DNA of 64,000 bases from Branchiostoma floridae (taxonomy: Eukaryota > Chordata > Leptocardii > Amphioxiformes > Branchiostomatidae): NCBI RefSeq assembly GCF_000003815.2, contig NC_049990.1, forward strand, positions 9,353,115-9,417,114, written 5' to 3'. The notes below the pieces were generated by a model that was given only the letters and a program-made list of their open reading frames with translations, ran no database searches and was not told the DNA's origin. Below are positions 22,025-34,928 of the stretch, piece by piece. A program made the translations under genes and the position numbers. Position 1 is the stretch's first letter; each line of letters begins with the position of its first letter.

Positions 22025-23502
22025 TGTTGAGTGAGTGGGCGTGCTGAGAGAGTGGAGTGAGTTTGCACCTAACGTTGTCTACTATAGGTTATAAATCCCA
22101 CACGGAAACCACTAGCAGACTTCAAGGAAATTTCTGTGTCTTTTGACGACTAAATACGTCTGTTGACGTGCCACAAACAGCGTTTGCTTGTCAACACAAC
22201 TTCCTCATAGGTGTAAAGGGAGGCGTTAGGGTAACCCCCTTTGATATTCGATATCATCTTCTCCCAAATTTGGGTCGCTGCTGACATATCTTTTCATCAA
22301 GTTTGTTTTTCACACGCATACCACAAAATGATATTCACAGTCAATTAATCGTTATATCTATTTTTCGATTTTCTAAAAACTGTAGTGTGAATGCAGTTCT
22401 AATCCAAACATTCTACTAGTAGCGTATTTGCTTGTCTTTCTGTAAAGGCGACATTGGATACAAGCGTAGACAGTACATTTCCCTCAACTGTTATTTATGA
22501 CGTATTGTGATAATCTCACGGTTTGGTTTAACACTGGTTCCGTTTGTTTCTTTAAACTCTAAGACACAATTGACTGGGAACTAGACAATGTCAGATGCAG
22601 AAGTTCCTTTTCATTAGAATCATCCATTATTGCAAAAATTGGACAGCATGACTAAACTTTAGCCCAGGAAATAACCTGGTGATTTTATAACAAACAGCAC
22701 GTAAGAATACATTCCTCCTTAGTTTCCTCATACATGAACTTTCCAAACTTTTGCTATACATATATATATAGTCACACAAAATATGAAATACCCCTTGCTA
22801 TATATCGTATGCCAGGGTGTTTTCACAAGAATACAAGTAAGGACGAAGGGTGGCGTTGTGTCTATTGTATTATTTGTGTATTTGTATCATTTGGCAATCT
22901 TCTTCAAGCAGATGTTGGGTTATCGGAATGACTCGCATCAAATGTGGGTCGAGAATCACGACAGAATTGCAATACCACGGAATCAAGAGAACCAAGAGTT
23001 CGGAGACCTCATACCTCTTCGAATATTTTGATCATGCAAATGACTTCCACATTTACATGATCTATGCATCATGGAGTACACCTTTCACCGACCTTCACAG
23101 GTCACAAGTATGAGGTTCCATGTCATTTATCACTTGATTGAGTATGCCATTTCCACATTATTTTGCACAAATTAGGCCCTTATTTGCATACTTGATACCG
23201 GTACATTATCTTGCATTGAGAATGTATATATTACACTATTTGTTACAATACATGTAACACGTTACATTTGGTCAGCACTATGTAAAAGGAGAACGTACAC
23301 CAGAAAAGCGGGAAGCAGATTACGGTTGAATCTATGTCTTATAGACACATTAATCTTCTTTCTCTACTTCTCCGGATCCCTTCAAAGATAAGCTGCAATT
23401 TGTTCAAGGCCAACTTTCACCGAGCGGCGAAAGAAAGGTGTGTATACCACGCCCCTCAACCGTACATTACCCAAAATAGAACGATTACGTGCTGTCGGAC
23501 AT
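22025..23502. other. Intergenic region between divergent gene A and UGT gene 1
   Basis: No coding exon is recognisable. It must contain the gene A promoter on the minus strand; an AT-rich TTATAAAT at about 22089-22096 is a weak TATA candidate about 65 bp upstream of the ATG, unproven. The frames at 22734-23113 overlap one another in all three phases, include an AT microsatellite near 22764, and show no conserved feature. Confidence 0.55.
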
Positions 23503-23597
23503 TGACCTCTGACCTGCGTTGTCGCATATGCCATGACCCAGTAGTGTTTGAGTCAAGCCGCCAGGATCCGGCGTCTGTTGCTGGTCAGTGGACGACG
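23503..23597 (+). promoter_or_regulatory. UGT gene 1 promoter block: perfect DR1 and putative noncoding first exon
   Basis: TGACCTCTGACCT at 23503-23515 is, on the other strand, AGGTCA-G-AGGTCA, a perfect DR1 half-site pair for HNF4, RXR or COUP-TF type receptors. About 60 bp on comes the conserved CAGGATCCGGCGTCTGTTG block, ending in ACG|GTGAGTTTTCC with the donor at 23598. The matching acceptor is TTTTCAG at 25423-25429, giving a 1.8 kb 5'UTR intron. Homologous blocks precede all seven UGT genes. Confidence 0.6.
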
Positions 23598-25429
23598 GTG
23601 AGTTTTCCAGAGATTGTGCACGTAATCAGTAGGTAAAGGGACGTATATTGTCATATTTGGTCCCTAGCAAAGTATAAAGCAATGCATGCATGTGTTTACT
23701 AGTCGAGGAGGAGGGGGTTGGGGGTGAATGGGGGGGGGGGGGGGCACTCTTGATTTCTCGTCGATACTATAGCTAGTACTTCATTCTAAACGCCCCTTGC
23801 GCTAGCTGGTAACATTATCCGTGTACGTAATCGATATTTGTGATTTCCAGAGAAACCCCTCCCCATAAGTTGTATAACCTTCCTTTATTTTTGAGTCAGC
23901 AATCGACAACAAAAACACAGCACCAGCGCTTTGTTCTCCCCTGTGCCGTCCTTCGGTCCGTTTTTCTGTGGAGACCAGGTGAGCTCATAAAATGTAGCTT
24001 GGAGTCCGGTCTTCTTAGCTTTCTGCGCTTTCTGTGTTCGTTGCTACCCCGCCAATGCTTAGGCTGTGTACCCTCCTCCGAACTGACGGGTCAATACTTT
24101 CGCTTGTAAACCAGCGAAAGTATAATTTGAGCCAGCGGTTACTACGGAGGCGGGTAAGGCTAGCTTATGCTTCGATTCGGACACAGTTGTGCCATAATTC
24201 GTCACGGGTGTTCCCCACGGGTAGGTATAGGTAATGGCGTCTACTTGTCGCCAGGTCCCGGGTTAATTTTAACTCCGGGCCTGGTCGGTCCCACGTTTAG
24301 CCCGCCAAAGGGTGTTCCACAGGGGGCATCTAGGAGTTACCCCGAGAGAGAGAAAAACAGCTCGTGGACTACCCTGCAGGGCCTTTTTTTTCCAATTTTG
24401 ACCGAAGCATAACCAGTTGGAGACGGACTTGTAAATCTAACAAGGGTGTGCCCCAGGCTACACATAATGTGTACATGTCTGTTTGATCGATTGCCTTCTC
24501 CCTATAACCTCTTTGCTTTGTTTTGTCACGGTGACTTATCAACAAAGACCTCGGGGCTAAGAGGTCGGGGCTAGCATGTCCTCCTTTGGATGCATTGTGT
24601 ATAAATACGACAGTTTGCTTGCTGTTACGTACTGTTTTCCGAAGACTATATTTTATTCTGGTGGCACCTGTTTCCCGACAACTTCGAGCTCCTTCAGGAA
24701 TTAAATTTAGTACGTAATAGAATATCAAGACGCTTGCGGCAATAGTGCCTGTTTTGGTACATGGTCGTAGGTTGATGTGTTACGCTGAAGGGTGGTTATC
24801 ATAGTGGCGATGTAAATACAAATACGACGAGCCCCACTGTTGACTTCTGGGGTTGGCCTTCGCCAACCACAAACATTTAAAGACCCCAAACTATCAAAAT
24901 AAAGCATTTATATGCCAGATAAGAGTTTGCAATATGACATGTCGGCAGAATCGACGAGGGATCCCTGTCGACAGAGACTCCTACCGATCAGGACAGGAAT
25001 GTGCATATCATATGTTAGATTGGACTCACATTTCTAGATCCTGAGTTTCAAGGGTATTCATTGATCGCAGATTGCACTAACGGAATGCAATCGGGATCTC
25101 TAGACTCTACCGAAAGAATCTTTTATTCTACTAGATTGAACTCTCTACCCTGAGAGACATATAGTTTCAAACGCAAAGTGCTCAGATGTATGTTTTTTAC
25201 GAACAAAAGGCTAATCGGCTTTGGCACGATGGCATAGCAACGTGGTTCTATCTTAGTAGTAGAATGCAAATAGTTTCAGGCAAATCATTCAGAAAGTATA
25301 ACTGTACATACATACGACAATGTATCTTTATAATTCTTGTCATTTCTTGTTAACATTTGCCAAGATAACGGTTTTGTCCCTAACTGCTGATATATATACC
25401 GTTGAATGTACTTTTACTTATATTTTCAG
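23598..25429. other. Putative 5'UTR intron of UGT gene 1
   Basis: No coding sequence is recognised. A poly-G run lies at about 23729-23745. Sequence from about 24390 onward (AGTTGGA...GTAAATCTAACAAG, GGTCGTAGGTTGATGTGTTA, ACTGTTGACTTCTGGGGTTGG) is shared in diverged form with the equivalent introns of the other UGT genes, showing this intron was part of the duplicated unit. A (CTG)6 run at 25461-25478 lies just past its end, in the 5'UTR. Confidence 0.55.
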
Positions 25430-25482
25430 ATTTAGAAAACTCTACTATTATTAGTATTTACTGCTGCTGCTGCTGCTGAACA

Positions 25483-28400
25483 ATGTTGACTGGTTTGCAC
25501 CTATCCCTGGCGGTTGCCGCCATCTTGTCTCAGCAAGTCCAAGCTGCCGACATCCTCGTCGCAACAATGACCTACACCAGCGCCTGGATGGACGTGGCGA
25601 AGATTGCCGAAGTCTTGGCCTCCCGAGGCCACATCGTCACCGTGCTGGCCCATGCTAGTCAGAAGAGCGACCTGATGCGGAAATTGCCGACCTTGCGGTA
25701 CGAAACATTCGGAGATCCCGAAAAGCCACCGTCGGTGAAGGAATTCTCAACAACTATACCTCAAAAGATGGTAGGTTTTTAGCTAAGAGATTTAAAACAT
25801 TATAAAAGACACAAGGAAGGTGAATTTTGTCCCATTTGCCCACTACCCCTCTGGCATTTTTAAGGCCACAGAGGCAGTGTCTGGGACACGGTATTAGAAG
25901 CCCGTTAGCCTAATCCTCTTCTTTCACCACTTTTCATTCCCAAACCGTCAGGTCAGTCAGGTACCCATTTGGTTTCGTCCTGGAGTGGCACCTTTTCCAA
26001 TAACAAAGCGTTTAGGAATCGCTAAGCACTGGGGTACGGGATTTCGTGCAGAATGACTTTTACCAACAAAGAGGAAGTTATGAAGTAACGTAAATCAGAC
26101 TATACTATTGTCTACTCTTGGAGCAAAATTCTGGGCGTCATTCCTCAGAGCTTCCGGCTAATAATGTCATGAAATTTTCTTACCTCTTTGTAATATGCCC
26201 GTTACAGGCATTTTCTTCACCTGGTGTCCTAGCCCAGATCGCCCTGGGCAGTACTTTGGCGTCTGCTATGCTGGACTTTAGTAACGAGATGCTGAGTGAC
26301 AAGCAACTACTGACAAAATTGAAGAACAGCCACTATGACGTTGTCCTGACGTATCCTATGACCTCATGTGGGCCCCTGGTGGCGCAGTACTTGGACCTGC
26401 CTCTAGTCTGCACAATGAGGTCTTTGCCTTCGGGACAAGGTGTGTTCATATCAGTGAACAGTACATGTACAGTACAGGCCAACCTGTATGAACATTATAT
26501 GTTGTATTTCAGTCACTGGTCGTTGCCACATAGTCAACTACCTTTTTCTCTTTGCGTTTACAACCTTCTAGTTGTTGCCATCCCAGCAACCTCTTTCATC
26601 TATTCCCCAAAAGACAGGTCCTGGCGTCTTAAGTCAGCGATCCTTGACAATCAGCTAGACTTGGTGTTCTTTGACCTGATCTCGGAAGGACTTTATTATT
26701 TGTTGCCTTGCCTTTTCATCTTAGACAAGACGTCTTTTGTGGATTATCTTTCTTAGTATTACTATCAAGTTACATGTAAAACGTCTGATATTCATATTTG
26801 CATGACTTTTAATCCTATGTTTCAGACGTCCGAGCCACTGGTGTCCCCTATCCTCTTGCGTACGTGCCAACAGTGGGGTCGGGGTTGTCAGATCGGATGA
26901 CATTCTTACAGAGAGTGAAGAACGTGCTGGTTTACTTCGCATTTTCTACTGCTGGGCAGCTTGTCTTCGATAAGGGATATGACGATCTCGCAAAAAGGTT
27001 TGTGAATTTGTTGTAATAACATGGCAAATTCAAAGGACTGTTACTTGTTTTCGGTTGGAGGTATATTAAGTTGTTAGCAAGTGTAAATGTTCGAAGGAGT
27101 GAAAACATCCGACAACAACTGGATCGGACGCTGGCTATATTGCTTTTGACTCAATGTTCCTTTTTAATAGAACTGTTTAACTATGTCTCTGGTGTGAGGT
27201 AGCTGAAAGGAGTGTCTCCTCTTTAAACTGAAAAATCATTTATGCCACCAACAGAACGATTGGGGACAACTTCACCATGTCTGCTGCCCTGGCAAGAACC
27301 GACGTGTGGCTCTACCAATCAGATGTCATGTTCGACTTCCCTAAACCCATGATGCCAAATATGGTCAGCATAGCAGGTCACGTGGCTGATGACGTCAAGC
27401 CCCTCAGTGAGGTCAGTTTGTGGAAAAAGAGTAAATTTGCATAGAAATGCGTATCCACAAAAATTCACTACTCACTCATGATTACATGGTCTTTCACAGA
27501 ACCTTCACAGCCTTCTTTGATATGGTCGTAAAGGTGCAACTTAAACGTGGATAGCTCAGACTTGTCTTATCTGCTTAACTGGTATACTTTTATAGGAGCT
27601 GGAGAAGTTTGTGCAGAGTTCTGGAGATGACGGTGTTGTGCTTGTAACGTTCGGCTCCATGGTAGCGGCTATGCCCGCAGAGAAAGCCGACATGCTGGCC
27701 GCTGCTTTTGCCCGTCTGCCACAGAAGGTTGTGTGGCGCTACGCTGGGACGCCACCTCCAAGTCTGGGGTCCAACACCAAGACCATGGAGTGGGTGCCTC
27801 AAAACGACTTGCTAGGTACTAGTAATGTGGAACTATTGCAATTTGTCTAAATCTAGGCAAACAACAAATGTGTCTTTTAGTTAGTCTTTCCTGTGTTTTA
27901 TAGTTTTGTGATGATTGGTCATAGTTTCATTTAGCATATCATGTCTTCCAGCTGTACACGCAGTAAAATAACAGTATTTTGTCATATTTTATATAAGTTG
28001 AGTCCATATTTCATACCTACAGCTCATCCCAAGACAAGGGCGTTTGTATCACATTGTGGCTACAACGGAGTAGCAGAGGCCATGTACCACGGGGTGCCTC
28101 TTGTCGGCATGCCTCTCGTGACTGATGCCCATGACAACATTGCCCGGATGGTGGCCCGTGGGATGGCGGTGTCATTGGACATCCACAAGGTGACGTCAGA
28201 GGAGGTGGCCCAGGCCATCATATCTGTTATTTCGGATCCTAGGTAAGTGTGAAATGGAGTAACTGTCAGAAATACCTCACCAAATTCCTGTCTTTTTCTG
28301 TCTTTCATCTATGGGTGAAAGATCATTATTCTGAAGCAAATTTTTGATTACCAACTGTTGGTGCATGTACGCATGTGGGTATATTGTGGGTATGTAACAT

Positions 28401-28718
28401 AATGGACTCAATTTTTCTTTACCTTTTTTCAGCTATAAGAAGAAGGCCAATTGGATCTCCACGCATCTTCGTGACCAACCACAGTCGCCCATGGAGCGGG
28501 CAGTATGGTGGATAGAACACGTCATCAAACATGGCGGCCTCCCCCATCTCAGGTCGAGGGCACCCGAACTCCCCTTCTACCAGTACTACCTGTTAGACGT
28601 CATTGCCCTGATTGTTGCAGTTATATCTGCTGTATTGTTGTCTTCTTGGAAGTGCTGTTCGTTCGCATTTGGCATGTGCAAAAGGAGTATGACTAGCACC
28701 AAGCTAAAAAGTAATTGA
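25483..28718 (+). CDS. UGT: UDP-glycosyltransferase-like protein, array gene 1 (complete, 524 aa)
   Basis: Exons 25483-25770, 26208-26439, 26826-26997, 27255-27411, 27596-27815, 28023-28242, 28433-28718; phases 0,1,2,0,1,2. A signal peptide (about 1-21) precedes ADILVATMTYTSAWMDV. Landmarks typical of membrane UGTs follow: [95 protein letters not shown], a C-terminal TM and the tail KLKSN, a KxKxx ER-retrieval signal. Family role: transfer of sugar from a UDP-sugar to lipophilic acceptors in the ER lumen. Departures: Ala34 stands where vertebrate UGTs have the catalytic His (SHW), and Tyr145 (VVLTYP) where they have the catalytic Asp (LTDP). The sugar-contacting DQ is DA (VTDAHDN). The only Asn-sequon seen in exon 4 is NFT. 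The ATG at 25483 heads the signal peptide directly. A polyadenylation signal is likely at 28951-28956. Confidence 0.93.
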
Positions 28719-29360
28719 CTGTCATCAAAAGCATATTTGTATGAACGATGAATACAGAGACATCCCGTAAATGAATATGTGGTGTTAAATACTGTGTGAA
28801 ATAGAATTGTTTATGTTGTCAAGCTGTGAATGTTATCTTTGATCGGTGTACGTTTTCGGCAAAAGATTGCCTTTATTATGAAATCCAAGTAGTCAGGGAG
28901 GTTGAACAAATATCCAAACACACAGTCTGGTATGCAGAACAAATAATACAAATAAATACTTCATTTTTGTTCTTTCATATCTTCTTCTTTGACCTTGTAA
29001 TTGACGTCTTTACATTAGTATATATTATGTTTCCGATATTTATTTCTAAATCTACAGGATATATTTGCTCATTTTGCAGCTGCTTTGTACAATTAACAGC
29101 AAAATTATTTTTCCTATGAAACAGATGAAAATGAATTGATGCGAGCGCGGATGTCAACCATATATCATCAAAGCAACATGGTCTAATCAGTCTTAAGAAC
29201 TAGAAACTCTATGTACAGTACAACTTTCACTCTCTTATAGAGAGCTGCAATTTTGTATAACGTCAATTTTGATCGAACTCATTTTTGTCACTCATTCATA
29301 CATTACCCAACATAGAGCGAGTGTGTCAAACTCAAAGTCAAAGTACGTGCTGTCGGACAT
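28719..29360. other. UGT gene 1 3'UTR and spacer to gene 2
   Basis: No coding exon. AATAAA at 28951-28956 is a plausible polyadenylation signal; the same position relative to the stop carries AATAAA in genes 4, 5 and 6. The remainder is homologous to the other inter-UGT spacers (GATGCGAGCGCGGATGTCAA block at about 29137). Confidence 0.6.
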
Positions 29361-29466
29361 TGACCTTTATACAGCCAACTGTTATGTGACATGGCCAACT
29401 CCCGAACTCAGACTTAGTTGTGTTGGCGTCAGGATTCGGCGTCTGTGACCAGCTCAACGAAGAACG
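29361..29466 (+). promoter_or_regulatory. UGT gene 2 promoter block: degenerate DR1, initiator-like site and noncoding first exon
   Basis: The DR1 position reads TGACCTTTATACA, so the second half-site is lost. TCAGACT at 29408-29414 fits the initiator consensus YYANWYY and would start a noncoding exon of about 57 nt, ending ACG|GTGAGT with the donor at 29467. The usual acceptor position before the ATG exon reads TTTTCTG rather than TTTTCAG, so the next AG (CATAG, 31571-31572) is probably used. Confidence 0.5.
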
Positions 29467-31572
29467 GTGAGTTTTCCAACTGTCGTACGTGGCGGTGGCG
29501 CAATTAAACTCCATTATGCAAGGTAGATAACTTAGTATTAATGATTTACACAATGAGCATCTACGTTTCCCACGTCAGTGGTTGATCTTAGACATTTTGT
29601 CTAAAGTCAAGTGATCAGACAGGTGAACCGGTTAGACGGCATCTACAGACAGTGACACGGGTAGGTCAGCGCTGCATACCTGAAGGTCTCTAACGTTGTC
29701 ACCAACTTTGTCTCAGGTGAGAATATAGCTACTGCACAGATTCTAGGTGAAGGATTCTAGCTGTCTTCTGTTGCTGTGAACAGGGTTTGAAAAACTTCAT
29801 AGCATGCAAGTTATTACACATATACGAAGCTATTATTTAAGAAAGCATGTACTGATGTCTCCTCCTGATTATGAAAACGACCAAAGTCACCGAACCCTAC
29901 CCTCGGCGAATTCTTCTGGTTCCAAAATGGCTATCTCTTCGAGTGTTTATCTTGTTCTCGTTGTAGTGTATTTGGGGGAGAGTACATGTAACGTAATGTG
30001 TCACTGTGAGGTATAAATTGGTGTGGTAAGGCGTCGCAGTATGGCTGAAAATACGTAGTTTGGGTTATTCCATGCACTAGCCTGTGTTTACACAATCTCT
30101 CGCTAGCTGGGGTTATTGAGGGGGCGGTAACTGTCGGGCTAGGAGAGCGATTAAGCAAGGCTATGGTTTTTGACGACGCCTCAGGGGAGTCAAGTGGTAT
30201 ATTTTGCATTCAGTCTGCAAAAATTGACGACGCCTCAGGGGAGTCGTCAAGTGGTATATTTTGCATTCAGTCTGCAAAAATTCTAGGAATTGCACAGGCA
30301 TTTCCACAGGAATGCAGTATGCTGGGTATGCAAGCCCTCCCCCCCAAATCTGTTCCAGATGTATCTCTGGTATGCAATGGTGGAATGTAGGTCACACTTG
30401 CTCCCTGGAGGAATTTGTCCTTTGAAACTAGACAGGGAACTCTATACAATGGATCACGTTGTCTTGGTTGTTATGTTATGTTATGAAGGATACATTTTCT
30501 TTTCTAGAGCTTGTTCATGCCACACGCCACAGGCAGACAGGAAATACTTCTGTAGTGCTCAGCTGTAGGTTTAGGTCACTGGCAGACCATTGTGCTGTAC
30601 CGGGGATAGTACATTTCTGCTGGCTGTAGGTTTATGTTACAGGTGGGCTAGTATATTGTGCCAGGGATAGTGCGACAGGGAAGTTCCAGTCTATTTCTGA
30701 TTTGAGCTGTATTGTTGTACCCTCAATCGTCGTCATGGCAATAATACATTTTTATTGCCAGTCTTGTTATGCATGACGTAGTTTAGTCAGACCGTACTTC
30801 AGGCAACCACAAAGTATTCGGTAAAGTTAAGTTCGTCTGAACTACCTGGTAGTCGGCCGAAGTGAGTCATGCCTTATCAAACTACGACGTAGTTGGATGA
30901 AGTACGTCGTAGTTGAGATTTGACCGGAGTAGAAAAGTTCATGGTCGTAACTTGATATGTTATGCTGAAGGGTGGTCACGGTATAGTGACAAATACAAAG
31001 AGTCCTGCTGTTGACGTTTGGGATAGGTCATTGCCAAACACAAACAGACAAAGGCATTCAAAATGTATGTCAGGGTAGAGATCGCAATGTGACAGAATCG
31101 TCCAATCTGCGGGCAGGGATCCCGGTCAACAGTGCCTCCGATCAGGATACTATATGTTAGGTTGGTCTCGCATTTGAATCCTGCGTTTCAAATCATTGAT
31201 CTTGAAATAACTTTAATGGAATTTGAACTCTTTCGGGTTAATGAGTGAATATCTACCGGCAGAATCCGTGGAGAGTCTATCAGATTGTTATCATTACCCT
31301 GGTCTAACGGTCTACATATTGCAAACACAACGGCTCGGGCATATATATGGCGCCATGACATGCATGGCAACAACGCCACTTTATCTAATACAATACAATA
31401 CAATACAATACAATGCACAAGTAGTTGAGGTAAATGAAAGCTTCTTTTCATTTCAGTTAGACGGCATAAATGTATGTTGTTCCTCGTTGACATGTGCCAA
31501 TATGAAAGATGTGTCCGTTACAATCGTTGAATGTCCTTCTCACTTAACTCTTATTTTCTGATCCTGACATAG
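29467..31572. other. Putative 5'UTR intron of UGT gene 2, with gene-2-specific insert
   Basis: About 1.3 kb (roughly 29590-30930) has no counterpart in the other UGT 5'UTR introns. It holds a 54-57 bp tandem duplication (30171-30281) and two small suspicious open frames described in the findings. The distal part returns to the sequence shared by the array (TATGCTGAAGGGTGGTCAC onward). An AATAC pentanucleotide run lies at about 31389-31412. Confidence 0.5.
30171..30281. repeat. Two-copy tandem duplication, 54/57 bp
   Basis: TGACGACGCCTCAGGGGAGT through CAGTCTGCAAAAAT occurs twice in direct succession. The second copy carries an in-frame 3-bp addition (GTC), which keeps the surrounding open frame. 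Confidence 0.9.
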
Positions 31573-31614
31573 AGAACTCGACTATTATTACTACTGCTGG
31601 TGCTAACTACTAGT

Positions 31615-34600
31615 ATGTCGACTGGTTTGCACCTTTTCCTGGCGGGGGTCGCCATCTTGTTTCAACATGTCCAAGCTGCCGACATCCTCGTGGCGACATC
31701 AACCTACAGCAGCGTCTGGATGGACGTGGCGAAGATTGCCGAAGCCTTGGCCTCCCGAGGCCACGTCGTCACCGTGTTGGCCCCTGCTAGTCAGAAGAGC
31801 GACCTGATGCGGAAATTGCCGACCTTGCTGTACGAAACATTCGGAGATCCCGAAAGGCCACCTTTGATGAAGGAATTCACAACAACTGTACCTCAAAACA
31901 TGGTAGGTTTTTAGCTTCAAGATTTATAACATTATAAAAGACACAAGGAAGGTGAATGTTGTACCATTTGCCCACTGCCCCTCTGGCCTTTTTAAGGCCA
32001 CCGAGGCAGTGGATTGTCCACTGTGTCTAGGACACGGTATTAGAAGCCCAGGAGCCCATTCCTCTTCTTTCACCACCTTTCATCCCCAAACCGAAGTCAG
32101 GTATCCCTCAAGTTGGTTTCTACCTAGGTGGAGTGAGTAGAGTCGCACCTTTCACAATGACAAACCGTTTAAGAATCGCTAGGCACTGATGAACTACGGT
32201 ATTTGGTCCAGAATGACTTTTACAAACAAAGATGAACTTTCAAGTTATGAAGGAAATTAGTAACGTGAATCAAACGATGTCCATTCTCTACTCTTGTAGC
32301 AAAATCCTGGGCTTCATTCCCCAGAGCTTTCGGCCTTTAATATCGTGAAATTTTCTTACGTCTTTGTAATATGCCCGTTACAGGCATTTTCTTCACCTGG
32401 TGTCCTAGACCAGATAGACCTGGGCCGTACTTTGGCGTCTGCTATGCTGGACTTTAGTAACGAGATGCTGAGTGACAGCCAACTACTGACAAAACTGAAG
32501 AACAGCCACTATGACGTTGTCCTGACGTATGCTATGACCTCATGCGGGCCCCTGGTGGCGCAGTACTTGGACCTGCCTCTAGTCTGCACAACGCGGTCTA
32601 TGCCTTCGGGACAAGGTGTGTTTTAACAGTACATGTACAGTACAGGTCAACCTGCATTGACATTGTATGTTGTATTTTGTATTTCAGTCACATAGTCAAC
32701 TACCTTGTTCTCTTTGCTTTTACAACCTTCTAGTTGTTGCCATCCCATCATCCCAGCAACCTCTTTCATCTATTACTCGAGAGACAGGTCCTGGCGTCTT
32801 AAGTCAGCGATCCTTGACAATCAGTTAGACTTGGTGTTCTTTGACCTGATCTCGGAAGGACTTTGTTATTTGTTGCCTTGCCTTTTCATCTTAGACAAGA
32901 CGTCTTTTGTGGATTATCTTTCTTAGTATTACTATCAAGTTACATGTAAAACGTCTGATATTTACATTTGCATGACTTTTAATCCTATGTTTCAGACGTC
33001 CGAGCCACTGGTGTCCCCTATCCTCTTGCGTACGTGCCAACAGTGGGGTCTGGGTTGTCAGATCGGATGACATTCTTACAGAGAGTGAAGAACGTGCTGG
33101 TTTACTTCGCATTTTCTACTGCTGGGCAGCTTGTCTTCGATAAGGGTTATGACGATCTCGCAAAAAGGTTTGTGAATTTGTTGTAATGACATGGCAATTT
33201 CAAAGGACTGTTACTTGTTTTCGGTTGGAGGTATACTAAGTTGTTAGCAAGTTATAAATGGTCGAACGACTGAAAACATCCGACAACAACGGAATCGGAC
33301 CCTGGCTATATTGCTTTTGAATCAATGTTCCTTAGAACTGTTTAACTATGTCTCTGGTGTGAGGTAGCTGAAAGGAGTGTCTCCTCTTTAAACTGAAACA
33401 CCATTTATGCCACCAACAGAACGATTGGGGACAAGTTCACCATGTCTGCTGCCCTGGCAAGAACCGACGTGTGGCTCTACCAATCAGATGTCATGTTCGA
33501 CTTCCCTAAACCCATGATGCCAAATATGGTCAGCATAGCAGGCCACATGGCTGAGGATGTCAAACCGCTCAGTGAGGTCAGTTCTTAAAAAATCATATGA
33601 GTAACATTCCATAGAAAGACATACACACAAAAAACTTAGTATTCGCACATTGTTACATTATAAACTCTTGCAGCCTATTTTTATATATGGTCGTGAAGGT
33701 CGAACTTAACGTGCGATGGTTCAGACGTACGCAATGTTTAACATCTCTTGTCAAGATCTGATTGGCCTAACTGGTATAATTCCATAGGAGATGGAGAAGT
33801 TTGTGCAGAGTTCTGGAGATGACGGTGTTGTGCTTGTAACGTTCGGCTCCATGGTGGCGACTATGCCCGCAGAGACAGCCGACATGCTGGCCGCTGCTTT
33901 TGCCCGTCTGCCACAGAAGGTTGTGTGGCGCTACGCTGGGACGCCACCTCCAAGTCTGGGGCCAAACACCAAGACCATGGAGTGGGTGCCTCAAAACGAC
34001 TTGCTAGGTAAATGCTGTCAACGCGCTGCAAATAATACTAGTTATGTGGAACTATTGCATTTGTTCGAAACTAGGATACACAAGAAAGGTGTCTAAGTCT
34101 GTCCTTCTGTCATAGTTTTGGCGAAGGTTGACTGAAAGCATTTACCATATCGTCTTACAAAGGTACAGGTCGATACATCCAGTACTTTGACAGTGTTTTG
34201 TCAAAACTTGAGTAAATATTTCATACCTGCAGCTCATCCCAAGACAAAGGCGTTTGTATCACATTGTGGATACAACGGAGTAGCAGAGGCTATGTACCAC
34301 GGGGTGCCCCTGGTCGGCATGCCTTTGTTCGCCGAACAATTCGATAACATTGCCAGGATGGTGGCCCGTGGGATGGCGGTGTCATTGGACATCCACACGG
34401 TGACGTCAGAGGAGGTTTCCCAGGCCATCACATCTGTTATTTCGGATCCTAGGTAAGTGTGATGTGGAGTAACTGTTAGCGTTTAAGTATCTCACCAATC
34501 TCTTTTCCTTTCATCGTTGGGTGGAACATCATTATTCTGAAGCAAATTTTTTGTCACCAGCTGTCGGTGCATGTAAGAATGTGGGCATGTTGTGGGTATG

Positions 34601-34928
34601 TAATGTAATGGACTAAAATTTTACTGTTTCTTTTTTTCTCAGGTACAAGGAGAAGACCAATCTGATCTCCACGCATCTTCGTGACCAACCACAGTCGCCC
34701 ATGGAGCGGGCAGTATGGTGGATAGAACACGTCATCAAACATGGCGGCCTCCCCCATCTCAAGTCGAGGGCACCCGAACTCCCCTTCTACCAGTACTACC
34801 TGTTAGACGTCATTGCCCTGATTGTTGCAGTTATATCTGCTGTATTGTTGTCTTGTTGGAAGTGCTGTTCGTTTGCATGTCGCATGTGCAAAAGGAGTAT
34901 GACTACCACCAAGCTGAAAATTAATTGA
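31615..34928 (+). CDS. UGT: UDP-glycosyltransferase-like protein, array gene 2 (complete, 524 aa)
   Basis: Exons 31615-31902, 32384-32615, 32996-33167, 33420-33576, 33788-34007, 34233-34452, 34643-34928. Start chosen at ATG 31615 ([11 protein letters not shown]), which aligns with the other copies; the open frame extends to a GTG at 31600 that is not a plausible start. The His position is Val34 (TYSSVWMDVA) and the Asp position is Tyr145 (VVLTYAM). In exon 6 the sugar-contact motif is FAEQFDN, so Gln is kept and Asp is Glu, unlike gene 1. Exons 1-3 and introns 2-3 are closest to gene 1 (SPGVL, DFSNEML), whereas exons 5-7 and intron 6 are closest to genes 4 and 6: a mosaic. Tail KLKIN keeps KxKxx. 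Exon 7 begins with G instead of C, giving DPRYKEK instead of DPSYKEK. Confidence 0.93.

Noticed and set aside
26118-26756. 212-codon frame starting before and ending after gene 1 exon 2
   Set aside because: Only 26208-26439 is coding. Flanks are intron, shown by a good acceptor GTTACAG, a donor AAG|GTGTG, exact exon-length agreement with six paralogues and lack of UGT similarity outside.
31600-31614. Upstream GTG start for UGT gene 2 (MLTTS...)
   Set aside because: GTG initiation is not expected in an animal nuclear gene; the conserved ATG at 31615 heads the signal peptide in the array.
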